From Pseudideonella sakaiensis (GTDB lineage: Bacteria; Pseudomonadota; Gammaproteobacteria; Burkholderiales; Burkholderiaceae_C): a stretch of DNA of 64,000 nt. Positions 11,364 to 20,118 of the stretch are shown here, in pieces (the stretch's first letter is position 1; the number at the start of each line of letters is the position of its first letter). A model generated the notes under the pieces. That model searched no databases, had not been told where the DNA came from, and saw nothing but the letters and a program-made list of their open reading frames with translations. Position numbers and translations under genes: made by a program. The stretch covers positions 24,357 through 88,356 of the forward strand of contig NZ_BBYR01000029.1 in the NCBI RefSeq assembly GCF_001293525.1. Direction: 5' to 3'.

Positions 11364-11597
11364 ATGCCCGCGCCGCCCGTTCCGCCGGCCCGCCGGCCCG
11401 TCTCGGACGGCCCCCCCACCGGCCCCGGCCCGGTGCCCAGCCCCTGCATCGACGTCTGCCGCATGGACCCGGCCACGGGCTGGTGCCTCGGCTGCCGCCG
11501 CACGATCGACGAGATCGCCGCGTGGTCCCGGATGGACGATGCGGCCCGGCGGCGCGTCTGGGCGCTGCTGCCCGACCGCCGCCCCGCCGGCGCCTGA
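11364..11597 (+). CDS. DUF1289 small cysteine-rich protein
   Basis: A 77-residue protein with a proline-rich N-terminus and a DUF1289 core: PSPCIDVCRMDPATGWCLGC, followed by RRTIDEIAAWSRM. The four cysteines (two CxxxC/CxxC-like pairs) suggest a metal site, an iron-sulfur or zinc cluster, but none has been shown for the family as far as I know. It starts 5 bp after the YbaK-like gene and is probably in the same transcript. Family assignment rests on the Cys spacing and the W-R-M tail; function is unknown. Confidence 0.85.
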   Translation: MPAPPVPPARRPVSDGPPTGPGPVPSPCIDVCRMDPATGWCLGCRRTIDEIAAWSRMDDAARRRVWALLPDRRPAGA

Positions 11598-11656
11598 CCG
11601 CCCCGCGGGCCGCGGCCGCGCGTGGCGCCGGCCCCACTCGTTTCCGGAAGCCCCGC

Positions 11657-12301
11657 ATGCTCGACATCGATTTCTACTTCGACCCGGTCTCGCCCTATGC
11701 CTGCCTGGCCTTCGAGCACCTGCCGCAGGCGCTCGAGGGCCTGTCGTACGCGGTGCGCTACCGGCCGGTGCTGTTCGCCGGCATGCTCGCGCACTGGGGC
11801 CAGAAGGGGCCGGCCGAGATCGAGCCCAAGCGCGCCTGGACCTTCCGCCAGGTCGGCTGGCTGGCGCACCGGCTCGGCCTGCGGCTGGACACGCCGCCGC
11901 AGCACCCCTTCAACCCGCTGGCGCTGCTGCGCCTGCTGACCGCCTGCGCGCCGGCGGGCGAGACGCCGGGCCGCAACGCCTGCGAGCAGGTGCTGCGCCA
12001 CGTCTGGCACGGCGGCGCGGACCCGAACGACCCGGCCCGGCTGCAGGCGCTCGCCGAGCGGCTGCAGCCGCGGCGCGACCCGGCCTCCGACGAGGTGAAG
12101 CAGGCGCTGCGCGGCGCCACCGACGCGGCGATCGCGCGCGGCGTCTTCGGCGTGCCGACGCTCGCGGTGGGTGACCGCCTGTTCTGGGGCCTGGACGGGC
12201 TCGAGATGCTCGTGGCCTGGCAGCGCGGCGATGCCTTCCTCGGCGGTCCGGGGTGGGACGAGGCCGGCGCGCTGCGCCCGGGCGTGCAGCGCCAGCGCTG
12301 A
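11657..12301 (+). CDS. 2-hydroxychromene-2-carboxylate isomerase / DsbA-like kappa-GST family protein
   Basis: A 214-residue protein of the DsbA/kappa-glutathione-transferase fold. The opening IDFYFDPVSPYACLAFEHL is the hallmark of 2-hydroxychromene-2-carboxylate isomerases, with Ser in place of the CxxC of true DsbA. The C-terminal GVFGVPTLAVGDRLFWGLD contains the cis-Pro loop and the FWG(Q/L)D segment. Such enzymes perform glutathione-dependent isomerisation in naphthalene catabolism, but most genomic copies lie outside that pathway, as here, so the substrate is unknown. The ATG at 11657 sits 59 bp after the DUF1289 stop. It closes the operon. Confidence 0.85.
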   Translation: MLDIDFYFDPVSPYACLAFEHLPQALEGLSYAVRYRPVLFAGMLAHWGQKGPAEIEPKRAWTFRQVGWLAHRLGLRLDTPPQHPFNPLALLRLLTACAPAGETPGRNACEQVLRHVWHGGADPNDPARLQALAERLQPRRDPASDEVKQALRGATDAAIARGVFGVPTLAVGDRLFWGLDGLEMLVAWQRGDAFLGGPGWDEAGALRPGVQRQR

Positions 12302-12527
12302 CGCCGGCGGCGCCGGTCGGGCGCCGGCGCCGGCCGCGCCGCAGGGCGGTTCCTCAGGGATTACCCGCATAACGGCCGATATTCCGCATCGAGAAACGAG
12401 GACCAAGGGTTTCCACCAGGCTTGTCAGCAAGCGTTCAGCCCTGCGTCAGGCCTCCGTCAGAGCCTGCCCCGAGACTGCCTCGCATGTCGCCCCGCGTGG
12501 CGATCGTTCAAGGAGGAGACAATCTCG

Positions 12528-14309
12528 ATGGCTTCCACCACGCTAGGCCCGGGCGCCCGCCCGGCAGCGGCCCCGATGACCGCCGAAGAGCGCAAGGTCA
12601 TCTTCGCGTCGTCGCTCGGCACCGTGTTCGAGTGGTACGACTTCTACCTGTACGGCTCGCTGGCCGCGATCATCGCGAAGCAGTTCTTCGCGGGCCTCGA
12701 CGCCGGCTCGGCCTTCATCTTCGCGCTGCTCGCCTTCGCCGCCGGCTTCATCGTGCGGCCCTTCGGCGCGATCTTCTTCGGCCGCCTCGGCGACATGATC
12801 GGCCGCAAGTACACCTTCCTGGTGACCATCCTGATCATGGGCCTGTCGACCTTCATCGTCGGCATCCTGCCCACCTATGCGTCGATCGGCGTGGCCGCGC
12901 CGGTCATCCTGATCGTGCTGCGCCTGCTGCAGGGCCTTGCGCTCGGCGGCGAGTACGGTGGCGCCGCCACCTACGTGGCCGAGCACGCGCCACACGGCAA
13001 GCGCGGCGCCTACACCGCGTGGATCCAGACCACCGCGACGCTGGGCCTGTTCCTGTCGCTGCTGGTCATCCTCGGCACCCGCACCTGGACCGGCGAGGAC
13101 GACTTCGCCGCCTGGGGCTGGCGCATCCCCTTCATCGTGTCGATCGCACTGCTGGCCATCAGCGTGTGGATCCGGCTGTCGATGAACGAATCGCCCGCCT
13201 TCAAGAAGATGAAGGAAGAGGGCAAGACCTCGAAGGCCCCGCTGAAGGAGTCCTTCGGCCAGTGGCGCAACCTGAAGATCGTGATCCTGGCGCTGATCGG
13301 CCTGACCGCCGGCCAGGCCGTGGTCTGGTACACGGGCCAGTTCTACGCGCTGTTCTTCCTGACGCAGGCGCTGAAGGTCGACGGCGCCACCGCCAACCTG
13401 CTGATCGCGGCCAGCCTGGTCATCGGCACGCCCTTCTTCCTGGTGTTCGGCTCGCTGTCCGACCGCATCGGCCGCAAGCCCATCATCATGCTGGGCTGCC
13501 TGCTGGGCGCGCTGACCTACTTCCCGGTCTTCAAGATGCTGACCGAGGCGGCCAACCCCGACCTCGCGAAGGCCCAGGCCACCTCGCAGGTCATCGTCGC
13601 GGCCGACCCGGCGGAGTGCTCCTTCCAGTTCAACCCGACCGGCACCAAGAAGTTCACCTCCACCTGCGACATCGCGAAGCAGAAGCTGGCCGGCGCGTCG
13701 GTGAGCTACGACAACCAGGAGACGCCCGGGCAGCCGGCGGTGATCAAGGTCGGCACGACCGAGATCAAGGTCGCGGTGTCGGCCGAGGACGTCGCCGCCG
13801 CCAAGGCCGCCGCCGAGCAGAAGCTGGCCGACCTGAAGGCCGCGCCGACGCCGGACGAGAAGGCGATCGCCGCCGCCACCGCCGGCCTGAAGGCCGTCAG
13901 CGACGAGAAGACCGCGAAGGACGCGGTGCTCACGTCGAAGCTGAAGGCCGCGCTGAAGGCCGCCGGCTACCCGGAGAAGGCCGACCCGGCCAAGATGAAC
14001 AAGGGCCTGATCGTCGCGATCCTCGTCTACCTGGTGATCCTGGTGACGATGGTCTACGGCCCGATCGCCGCGATGCTGGTGGAGATGTTCCCGACCCGCA
14101 TCCGCTACACCTCGATGAGCCTGCCGTACCACATCGGCAATGGCTGGTTCGGCGGCCTGCTGCCCACCACCGCCTTCGCGATCGTGGCGCAGACCGGCAA
14201 CATGTACAACGGCCTCTGGTACCCGATCATCATCGCCGCCGCGACCTTCGTGATCGGCATGCTGTTCGTCCGCGAGACCAAGGACGTCGACATCTACGCG
14301 GGCGACTGA
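12528..14309 (+). CDS. MFS transporter (metabolite:H+ symporter type) with large extra-membrane insert
   Basis: A 593-residue inner-membrane transporter of the metabolite:proton symporter branch of the major facilitator superfamily. The start ATG at 12528 is set by a strong AGGAGG site at 12511-12516. Family motifs are SLGTVFEWYDFYLYGSLA at TM1, GRLGDMIGRKY in loop 2-3, GGEYGGAATYVAEHAP, and SDRIGRKPII in loop 8-9. After TM9, residues of about 341-490 form a hydrophilic insert with two cysteines (364, 380) and an Ala/Lys/Glu-rich, probably coiled-coil stretch, before TM10-12 resume at KGLIVAILVYLVIL. Normal members have about 430-450 residues. The substrate is unknown; dicarboxylates, osmolytes or aromatic acids are typical. 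Confidence 0.88.
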   Translation: MASTTLGPGARPAAAPMTAEERKVIFASSLGTVFEWYDFYLYGSLAAIIAKQFFAGLDAGSAFIFALLAFAAGFIVRPFGAIFFGRLGDMIGRKYTFLVTILIMGLSTFIVGILPTYASIGVAAPVILIVLRLLQGLALGGEYGGAATYVAEHAPHGKRGAYTAWIQTTATLGLFLSLLVILGTRTWTGEDDFAAWGWRIPFIVSIALLAISVWIRLSMNESPAFKKMKEEGKTSKAPLKESFGQWRNLKIVILALIGLTAGQAVVWYTGQFYALFFLTQALKVDGATANLLIAASLVIGTPFFLVFGSLSDRIGRKPIIMLGCLLGALTYFPVFKMLTEAANPDLAKAQATSQVIVAADPAECSFQFNPTGTKKFTSTCDIAKQKLAGASVSYDNQETPGQPAVIKVGTTEIKVAVSAEDVAAAKAAAEQKLADLKAAPTPDEKAIAAATAGLKAVSDEKTAKDAVLTSKLKAALKAAGYPEKADPAKMNKGLIVAILVYLVILVTMVYGPIAAMLVEMFPTRIRYTSMSLPYHIGNGWFGGLLPTTAFAIVAQTGNMYNGLWYPIIIAAATFVIGMLFVRETKDVDIYAGD

Positions 14310-14396
14310 ACCCGCGCGATCCGGGCCCTGCCGCCGTGCCCGCGCGCGGTGCAGGCCCCGGTCCTGAACCGGGCGGCAGCCGCCGCCCGGCCTGCC

Positions 14397-14418
14397 GGGG
14401 GTGGCGGTCGCCGCCCCC
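14397..14418 (+). terminator. GC hairpin between MFS gene and small membrane-protein gene
   Basis: GGGGGTGGCG and CGCCGCCCCC form a 10-bp stem with one G-T pair and a 2-base loop, ending 31 bp before the next start codon. There is no T-run, so it could attenuate or stabilise RNA ends rather than terminate. Confidence 0.3.
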
Positions 14419-14449
14419 GTTCACTTCCTGACGAACGGAATCTCACGCG

Positions 14450-14602
14450 ATGTGGAAACTGGCGCTCGGCTTCGTGGTGTTCGCCGCGATCGCCCTCTTC
14501 GTGATCTTCAAGGCCGGCGACAAGGTCGACATGAGCGGCGAGAAGCATGGCGCCGACGCCGTGCATGCCCCGACCCCGACGGGCAGCGCTGCGTCGCAGT
14601 GA
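14450..14602 (+). CDS. 50-residue single-span membrane protein
   Basis: A short reading frame starting at ATG 14450, encoding 50 residues. It begins MWKLALGFVVFAAIALFVIF, one hydrophobic transmembrane helix, followed by a charged segment (KAGDKVDMSGEKHGAD) and a Pro/Thr/Ser tail. The clean hydrophobic/hydrophilic split, the ATG and the terminator 74 bp after the stop argue that it is a real gene. Topology should be N-in with a periplasmic tail. I do not recognise a named family. It may be transcribed with the MFS gene upstream, although a hairpin separates them. Confidence 0.65.
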   Translation: MWKLALGFVVFAAIALFVIFKAGDKVDMSGEKHGADAVHAPTPTGSAASQ

Positions 14603-14675
14603 GGGCCCCCAGGGCCGGGCGGCGCCGTCCGCGGCGCCGCTCCACCCCCGCCGAGGCACCCGTGCCCCGGCCGCC

Positions 14676-14700
14676 ACGGCACCTTCGGGTGCCGTTCTTC
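14676..14700. terminator. UUCG-loop intrinsic terminator, usable in both directions
   Basis: ACGGCACC, loop TTCG, GGTGCCGT form a perfect 8-bp stem with the very stable UUCG tetraloop, followed by TCTTC on the plus strand. It sits between two convergent transcription units (the plus-strand small membrane protein and the minus-strand DUF1854 gene), exactly where a shared terminator is expected. Confidence 0.8.
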
Positions 14701-14724
14701 ATGGTGCGGCGGGCCGCCGCGACC

Positions 14725-15228
14725 TCAGAGGAAGCGCTCGAGCAGGCGCCGCGAGCCGCGGTCCAGCGCCTTCGCGTCCGGGATCAGGAAGGCGATGCCC
14801 TGGGCGTCGGTCACGAGCAGCGCGTTGCCGTCCAGCCGGCGGATGTCCTCCTCGCCCTCCAGCACCAGCGTGGTGTCGCCGCGGTCGGTCTGCAGCTGCC
14901 AGGTGCTCGGCGTCGAGAAGGTCGAGACCGCGACGATGCGGGTGATGCGCGGCATGAACTCGGCTTCGGCCAGCTCGGCCTCGAGCAGGGCCCGCGGCGC
15001 CGCCGGCAGCGCATCGAGGCGGTCGATCCAGAGGCGCTCGTGGCCGTCGCCGCCCACCAGCGACAGGCCTTCGTCGGGCGCGGCGAGCGGAAACGCGCGC
15101 ACCGGGGTGACCTCCTCGGGCGGCGCGCCGTCGCGCGACAGCTCGAGTCGGCCGTGGGCATTGCGCTGCAGCGTCCAGGGCAGCGCGGCGGCGGGGGCGG
15201 TGGCGGGAGCGGGGGAGGGCGCGTGCAT
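14725..15228 (-). CDS. DUF1854 family protein of the cyanophycin locus
   Basis: A 167-residue protein starting at the complement of 15226-15228. After an Ala/Pro-rich leader it has the DUF1854 core: LSRDGAPPEEVTPVRAFPL, HERLWIDRLDALP, AEFMPRITRIVAVSTFSTPS, and a C-terminal segment reading FLIPDAKALDRGSRRLLERF. No catalytic motif is evident. It lies 29 bp downstream of an ABC exporter gene and faces away from the cyanophycin synthetases, an arrangement seen in other betaproteobacteria, where the family is described as cyanophycin-metabolism-associated. A partner role to the exporter is inference. Confidence 0.85.
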   Translation of the reverse strand: MHAPSPAPATAPAAALPWTLQRNAHGRLELSRDGAPPEEVTPVRAFPLAAPDEGLSLVGGDGHERLWIDRLDALPAAPRALLEAELAEAEFMPRITRIVAVSTFSTPSTWQLQTDRGDTTLVLEGEEDIRRLDGNALLVTDAQGIAFLIPDAKALDRGSRRLLERFL

Positions 15229-15257
15229 GGGCGGGGCCGGCGGACGGGCGGGGGCGG

Positions 15258-17582
15258 TCAGGCCTTCGCGGGGCTGGCGGCGCCGGCATCGGGCAGCGCC
15301 GCCTCGGCGATCAGGTGGCTGCGGCGCTCGCCGTCGTCGGCCTCGGTGTCGACCTGGCGCGCCTGCGCGTCGTACAGGCGGCGGTAGGCGCCGTCCTCGC
15401 GCGCCATCAATTCGTCGTGCGAGCCCACCTCGACCACTTGGCCGCGGTCCATCACCACCAGCCGGTCGGCCCGGCGCAGTGTCGACAGCCGGTGCGCGAT
15501 CGCGATCGTGGTGCGGCCCTGCACCAGGTTGTCCAGCGCGCGCTGGATCTCCTTCTCGGTCTCGGTGTCGACCGACGAGGTGGCCTCGTCGAGGATCAGG
15601 ATCTTCGGGTCGATCAGCAGCGCCCGCGCGATGCTGATGCGCTGGCGCTCGCCGCCGGACAGCCCCTGGCCGCGCTCGCCGACCAGCGAGTCGTAGCCGT
15701 GCGGCAGCCGCAGGATGAACTCGTGCGCGTGCGCGGCGCGCGCCGCGGCGACGATCTCCGCCCGCGTCGCGTCCGGCCGGCCATAGGCGATGTTCTCGGC
15801 GATGGTGCCGAAGAACAGGAAGGGCTCCTGCAGCACCAGGCCGATGTGGCGCCGGTAGTCCGCCACGCGGTACTGCCGCAGGTCGTTGCCGTCGACCACG
15901 ATGCTGCCGTCGGTCACGTCGTAGAAGCGGCAGATCAGGTTCACGAGCGTGCTCTTGCCCGAGCCGCTGTGGCCGACCAGGCCGATCATCTCGCCCGGCC
16001 GGATCGACAGGTTGAGCCCGCGGATCACCGCCCGCGCGCCGTAGCGGAAGCCCACGTCGCGCAGCTCGATGCGGCCCTGCGGCGCCGCCAGCGGCACCGG
16101 GCGCGCCGGCTCCGGCACGTTGGAGACGTGGTCGAGGATGTCGAAGATGCGCTTCGCGCCCGCCGCCGCCTTCTGCGTCACCGAGACGATGCGGCTCATC
16201 GAATCGAGCCGCGTGTAGAAGCGGCCGATGTAGGCGATGAAGGCGGTCAGCACGCCGACGCTGATCTGGCCGCGCGAGACCAGCCAGACGCCGAAGCCCC
16301 AGACCACCAGCAGGCCGATCTCCGTCAGCAGTGACACCGTCGGCGTGAACAGGCTCCAGGTGCGGTTCAGGCGGTCGTTGACCAGCAGGTTGTGGCGGTT
16401 CGCGTCGCGGAAGCGGCCCGCCTCGCGCGACTCCTGCGCGAAGGCCTTGACCACGCGGATGCCGGGGATGGTGTCCGCCAGCACGTTGGTCACCTCCGAC
16501 CAGACGCGGTCGATCTTCTCGAAGCCGGTGCGCAGCCGGTCGCGCACCAGGTGGATCATCCACGCGATGAAGGGCAGCGGCAGCAGCGTCACCAGCGCCA
16601 GCGAGGGGCTGATCGAGAACAGGATGACCGCGGTCATCAGGATCATCAGCACGTCGGTGGCGAAGTCCAGCGCGTGCAGCGACAGGAAGACGCAGATGCG
16701 GTCCGTTTCCGAGCCGATGCGCGCCATCAGGTCGCCGGTGCGCTTGCCGCCGAAGTAGTCCAGCGAGAGCTGCAGCAGGTGCTCGAAGGTGGTGGTGCGC
16801 AGGTCGGCGCCGATGCGCTCGGACACCAGCGCCAGCAGGTAGGTGCGCGCCCAGCCCAGGCCCCACGCGGCCAGCGCGGCGCCGAGCAGGCCCGCCAGCA
16901 GCCAGCCGACCTGCCACGGGTCGATGCGCTGGCCGTTCTGGAACGGGATCAGCACGTCGTCCATCAGCGGGATGGTCAGGTAGGGCGGCACCAGCGTGGC
17001 CGCGGTGGACGCCAGCGTCAGGATGAAGCCGAGCAGCAGCTGGCCGCGGTAGGGCCGCGCGAAGCGGCCGAGGCGCAGCAGCACCCAGGTCGACGGCGGC
17101 GCCGCGGTCTCGCGCTCGCACTGCGGGCAGTCCTCGCTGTCCGGCGGCAGCGCGGCATGGCAGCGCGGGCAGTGCGCCTCGTCCGGGCGCCAGCGGCGGC
17201 CCTCGCGCAACGCCGCCTGCTGCGCCTCGAACAGCTCCACCAGCCGCGCTGCCTGAGGCGCCCGGCCGAGGGTGTAGCGCCAGTGCGCGAGGCGGCCGCC
17301 GGCGTCGTGCAGCGCCAGCCGGCCGACGCCGCCCTGGTCGGAGGCGCTCAGGCGCAGGCCGGGGGCCAGCTCGCGGGCGGTCCAGCCCGGCGCGCCGGGT
17401 TCGCGCACCAGAAGGCGGCGCGGCGTCAGCGCGATCGCACCGGATGCGTACCGTCCCTGGGCATCCAGGTCAACCTCCAGACTGCCGAGAACGTTCTCGT
17501 CGCTCGCGAGTTCGTCGTGCAGAGGGCGCCATCCGGCGTCCACCGGCGGATCGGAAGGTGCAACAGAATGAAAGCGTGGCAT
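15258..17582 (-). CDS. ABC exporter (fused permease-ATPase), cyanophycin-associated
   Basis: A 774-residue half-transporter when started at ATG 17582; an upstream TTG is unlikely. Order: an N-terminal soluble domain of about 135 residues; a zinc-ribbon-like pair C138xxC141 and C152xxC155; a six-helix exporter membrane domain (from about 165); and a C-terminal ATPase with Walker A GHSGSGKST, signature LSGGERQ, Walker B ILILDEAT and the switch His in AIAHRLST. It would act as a homodimer in the inner membrane. The soluble leader with zinc ribbon is not part of ordinary lipid or peptide exporters. It sits divergently from CphA' with 218 bp between start codons. The substrate is unknown; a link to cyanophycin or its dipeptides is inferred from context. 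Confidence 0.9.
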   Translation of the reverse strand: MPRFHSVAPSDPPVDAGWRPLHDELASDENVLGSLEVDLDAQGRYASGAIALTPRRLLVREPGAPGWTARELAPGLRLSASDQGGVGRLALHDAGGRLAHWRYTLGRAPQAARLVELFEAQQAALREGRRWRPDEAHCPRCHAALPPDSEDCPQCERETAAPPSTWVLLRLGRFARPYRGQLLLGFILTLASTAATLVPPYLTIPLMDDVLIPFQNGQRIDPWQVGWLLAGLLGAALAAWGLGWARTYLLALVSERIGADLRTTTFEHLLQLSLDYFGGKRTGDLMARIGSETDRICVFLSLHALDFATDVLMILMTAVILFSISPSLALVTLLPLPFIAWMIHLVRDRLRTGFEKIDRVWSEVTNVLADTIPGIRVVKAFAQESREAGRFRDANRHNLLVNDRLNRTWSLFTPTVSLLTEIGLLVVWGFGVWLVSRGQISVGVLTAFIAYIGRFYTRLDSMSRIVSVTQKAAAGAKRIFDILDHVSNVPEPARPVPLAAPQGRIELRDVGFRYGARAVIRGLNLSIRPGEMIGLVGHSGSGKSTLVNLICRFYDVTDGSIVVDGNDLRQYRVADYRRHIGLVLQEPFLFFGTIAENIAYGRPDATRAEIVAAARAAHAHEFILRLPHGYDSLVGERGQGLSGGERQRISIARALLIDPKILILDEATSSVDTETEKEIQRALDNLVQGRTTIAIAHRLSTLRRADRLVVMDRGQVVEVGSHDELMAREDGAYRRLYDAQARQVDTEADDGERRSHLIAEAALPDAGAASPAKA

Positions 17583-17800
17583 GAGGCAGCGGGGCGGGAG
17601 GACGCCCCGGTCGTTCGCGGTCGCAGCGCGCGGCAAACGTCATGAGGGTCGCGGATTCTCGCCGAAGCAGCGCCGGCACGGTGCGTCCGCCGCTGGCCGC
17701 CTGGCTGGCCTCGCCGGGCGCCGGCGCCGTCGCGCGGCCGCTGCGCGGGCACAATCGGGTGTTGCTGGCCGACCGTGCCGGCGCCCCGATCCTCGCCCCG

Positions 17801-20026
17801 ATGAGCAAGAAGGACGACATCCGACTGCTGCGCGTGAATTACCTGCGCGGCCCCAATGTCTGGACCTACCGGTCGGTGCTCGAGGTCTGGCTGGACCTGG
17901 GTGAACTGGAGGACTGGCCGTCGAACCGGCTGCCGGGCTTCAACGAGCGCCTGGTGGCGCTGCTGCCGGCACTGATCGAGCACCACTGTGGCGTCGGCGA
18001 GCGCGGCGGCTTCCTGCAGCGCCTGACCGAAGGCACCTGGGCCGGCCACGTGCTGGAGCACGTGGTGATCGAGCTGCTCAACCTGGCCGGCATGCCGACC
18101 GGCTTCGGCCAGACCCGCAGCACCTCGACGCGCGGCGTCTACCGGATGGTGTTCCGGGCGCGCGACGAGCAGGTGGCGCGCGAGGCCCTCGGCCTCGGCC
18201 ACCGGCTGCTGATGGCGGCGATCAACGACGAGGCCTTCGACGTGCCCGCCGCGGTGGCCCGCCTGCGCGACGTGATCGACGACTGCTACCTCGGCCCGAG
18301 CACCGCCTGCATCGTCGGCGCCGCGACCGACCGGCGCATCCCGCACATCCGGCTGAACGAGGGCAACCTGGTGCAGCTCGGCTACGGCGCCGCGCAGCGC
18401 CGCATCTGGACCGCCGAGAGCGACCGCACCGGCGCGATCGCCGAGGGCATCGCGCGCGACAAGGACCTGACGAAGTCGCTGCTGAAGGCGGTCGGCGTGC
18501 CGGTGCCCGAGGGCACGGTCGTCGACAGCGCGGAGGCGGCCTGGGAGGCGGCCGAGGACATCGGGCTGCCGGTCGTCGTCAAGCCGTCCGACGGCAACCA
18601 CGGCCGCGGCGTCACGCTCGACCTGAGCGAGCGCGCCGACATCGAGGCCGCGTTCCACGTCGCCCAGGCGCACGGCAGCGAGGTGATCGTCGAGCGCTAC
18701 CTGCGCGGCCAGGAGCACCGGCTGCTCGTGGTCGGCGGCCAGGTGGTCGCCGCCGCGCGCGGCGACGTGGCCTGGGTGACCGGCGACGGCCGCGCCAGCG
18801 TGGCCGCGCTGGTCGACGCGCAGATCAACACCGACCCGCGCCGCGGCGTCACCGAGGACTTCCCGCTCGGCCGCATCCACCTGAGCGGCCCCTCGGCCGA
18901 CGAGGTGGTGCTGCTGGACCTGCAGCGCCAGGGCCTGGCGCCCGACAGCGTGCCGGCCGCCGGCCGCCGCGTGCTGGTCCAGCGCAACGGCAACGTGGCG
19001 GTGGACTGCACCGACGAGGTGCATCCCGAGGTCGCGCATGCCGTGACGCTGGCCGCCCGCGTGGTCGGCCTGGACATCGCCGGCATCGACGTGGTCGCCA
19101 CCGACATCGGCCGGCCGCTGGCCGAGCAGGGCGGCGGCATCGTCGAGGTGAATGCCGGTCCCGGCCTGCTGATGCACCTGAAGCCGGCCCAGGGTTCGCC
19201 GCGGCCGGTCGGCCAGGCGATCGTCGACCACCTGTTCGCCGAGGACGAGAGCGGCCGCATCCCGATCGTCGGCGTGGCCGGCTCGCGCCACGGCGCGCGC
19301 ATCGCCCGCCTGGTCGCCTGGCTGGTGCACCTGAGCGGCCGCCACGTCGGCCTGGCCTGCCGCGACGGCCTGTTCCTGGACCGCCGCTGCATCGACGCCG
19401 GCGACGGCGCCCGCTACGACGCCGCGCACCGCCTGCTGATGAACCGCAACGTGCAGGCCGCGGTGATCCAGACCGATGCCTGCGCGATCCTCGACGATGG
19501 CCTGGCCTACGACCGCTGCCAGGTCGCCGTCGTCACCGACATGGCGCTCGACCCGGCCCAGCGCCAGGCGCTCGCGCGCCACGACGTGGCCGGCGCCGAG
19601 CAGCTGCCGCGCGTGCTGCGCACCCAGGTCGACGTGGTGCTCGGCGACGGCGTCGCGGTGCTGAATGCCGGCGACGCGGCGGTGGCCGAGCTGGCGCCGC
19701 TGTGCGATGGCGACGTGATCTTCTACGCCACCGAGCCCGAGGCCGCCGCGTCGGCCGTGCTCGCCGCGCACCGGGCCGCCGGCGGCCGCGCCGTGCTGCT
19801 GCGCGGCGGCCGCGTGGTGCTCGCCACCGGCAGCCAGGAGCAGCCGCTGGCCGAACTGGGCGCGCGCCGGCGCGGTGCGGCGGCACTGCCGCCGGAGGTG
19901 CTGGCCGCCTCGGCCGCGGCCGCCTGGGCGCTCGGCATCTCGCCTGACCTGATCGCGGCCGGCATCGGCACCTTCGACGACGAGGCCGCGCCGGCCTCGC
20001 GCCCCGCCGCCGCCCGCGCGGGCTGA
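17801..20026 (+). CDS. CphA'-type cyanophycin synthetase-like protein with degenerate ligase half
   Basis: A 741-residue paralog of the CphA that follows. The start at ATG 17801 (MSKKDDIRLLRVNYLRGPN) matches the CphA N-terminus; longer upstream frames are not supported. The N-terminal domain and ATP-grasp domain look intact (KDLTKSLLKAVGVPVPEG, KPSDGNHGRGVTLD, INTDPRRG, EVNAGPGLLMHLKPAQG). The Mur-ligase half is degraded: where CphA has GTNGKTT, this protein reads GSRHGAR (494-500), losing the P-loop Lys and Thr, and the C-terminal lobe of about 120 residues is missing. It may therefore add only one of the two amino acids, or use Asp-Arg dipeptides as described for cyanobacterial CphA2. That is inference. 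Confidence 0.88.
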   Translation: MSKKDDIRLLRVNYLRGPNVWTYRSVLEVWLDLGELEDWPSNRLPGFNERLVALLPALIEHHCGVGERGGFLQRLTEGTWAGHVLEHVVIELLNLAGMPTGFGQTRSTSTRGVYRMVFRARDEQVAREALGLGHRLLMAAINDEAFDVPAAVARLRDVIDDCYLGPSTACIVGAATDRRIPHIRLNEGNLVQLGYGAAQRRIWTAESDRTGAIAEGIARDKDLTKSLLKAVGVPVPEGTVVDSAEAAWEAAEDIGLPVVVKPSDGNHGRGVTLDLSERADIEAAFHVAQAHGSEVIVERYLRGQEHRLLVVGGQVVAAARGDVAWVTGDGRASVAALVDAQINTDPRRGVTEDFPLGRIHLSGPSADEVVLLDLQRQGLAPDSVPAAGRRVLVQRNGNVAVDCTDEVHPEVAHAVTLAARVVGLDIAGIDVVATDIGRPLAEQGGGIVEVNAGPGLLMHLKPAQGSPRPVGQAIVDHLFAEDESGRIPIVGVAGSRHGARIARLVAWLVHLSGRHVGLACRDGLFLDRRCIDAGDGARYDAAHRLLMNRNVQAAVIQTDACAILDDGLAYDRCQVAVVTDMALDPAQRQALARHDVAGAEQLPRVLRTQVDVVLGDGVAVLNAGDAAVAELAPLCDGDVIFYATEPEAAASAVLAAHRAAGGRAVLLRGGRVVLATGSQEQPLAELGARRRGAAALPPEVLAASAAAAWALGISPDLIAAGIGTFDDEAAPASRPAAARAG

Positions 20027-20118
20027 GCGATGATCCGCCCGGCGGCCCGCAGGGGCCCGCCGGGCCGGCGGCCGCCGACGCCGGCGAGGCCTTCGACCCC
20101 ACCCCTGGAAGTTCTCCG

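Noticed and set aside
12302..12527. Riboswitch or structured leader before the MFS gene
   Set aside because: No known riboswitch core or conserved stem arrangement was recognised; only the strong ribosome binding site is certain.
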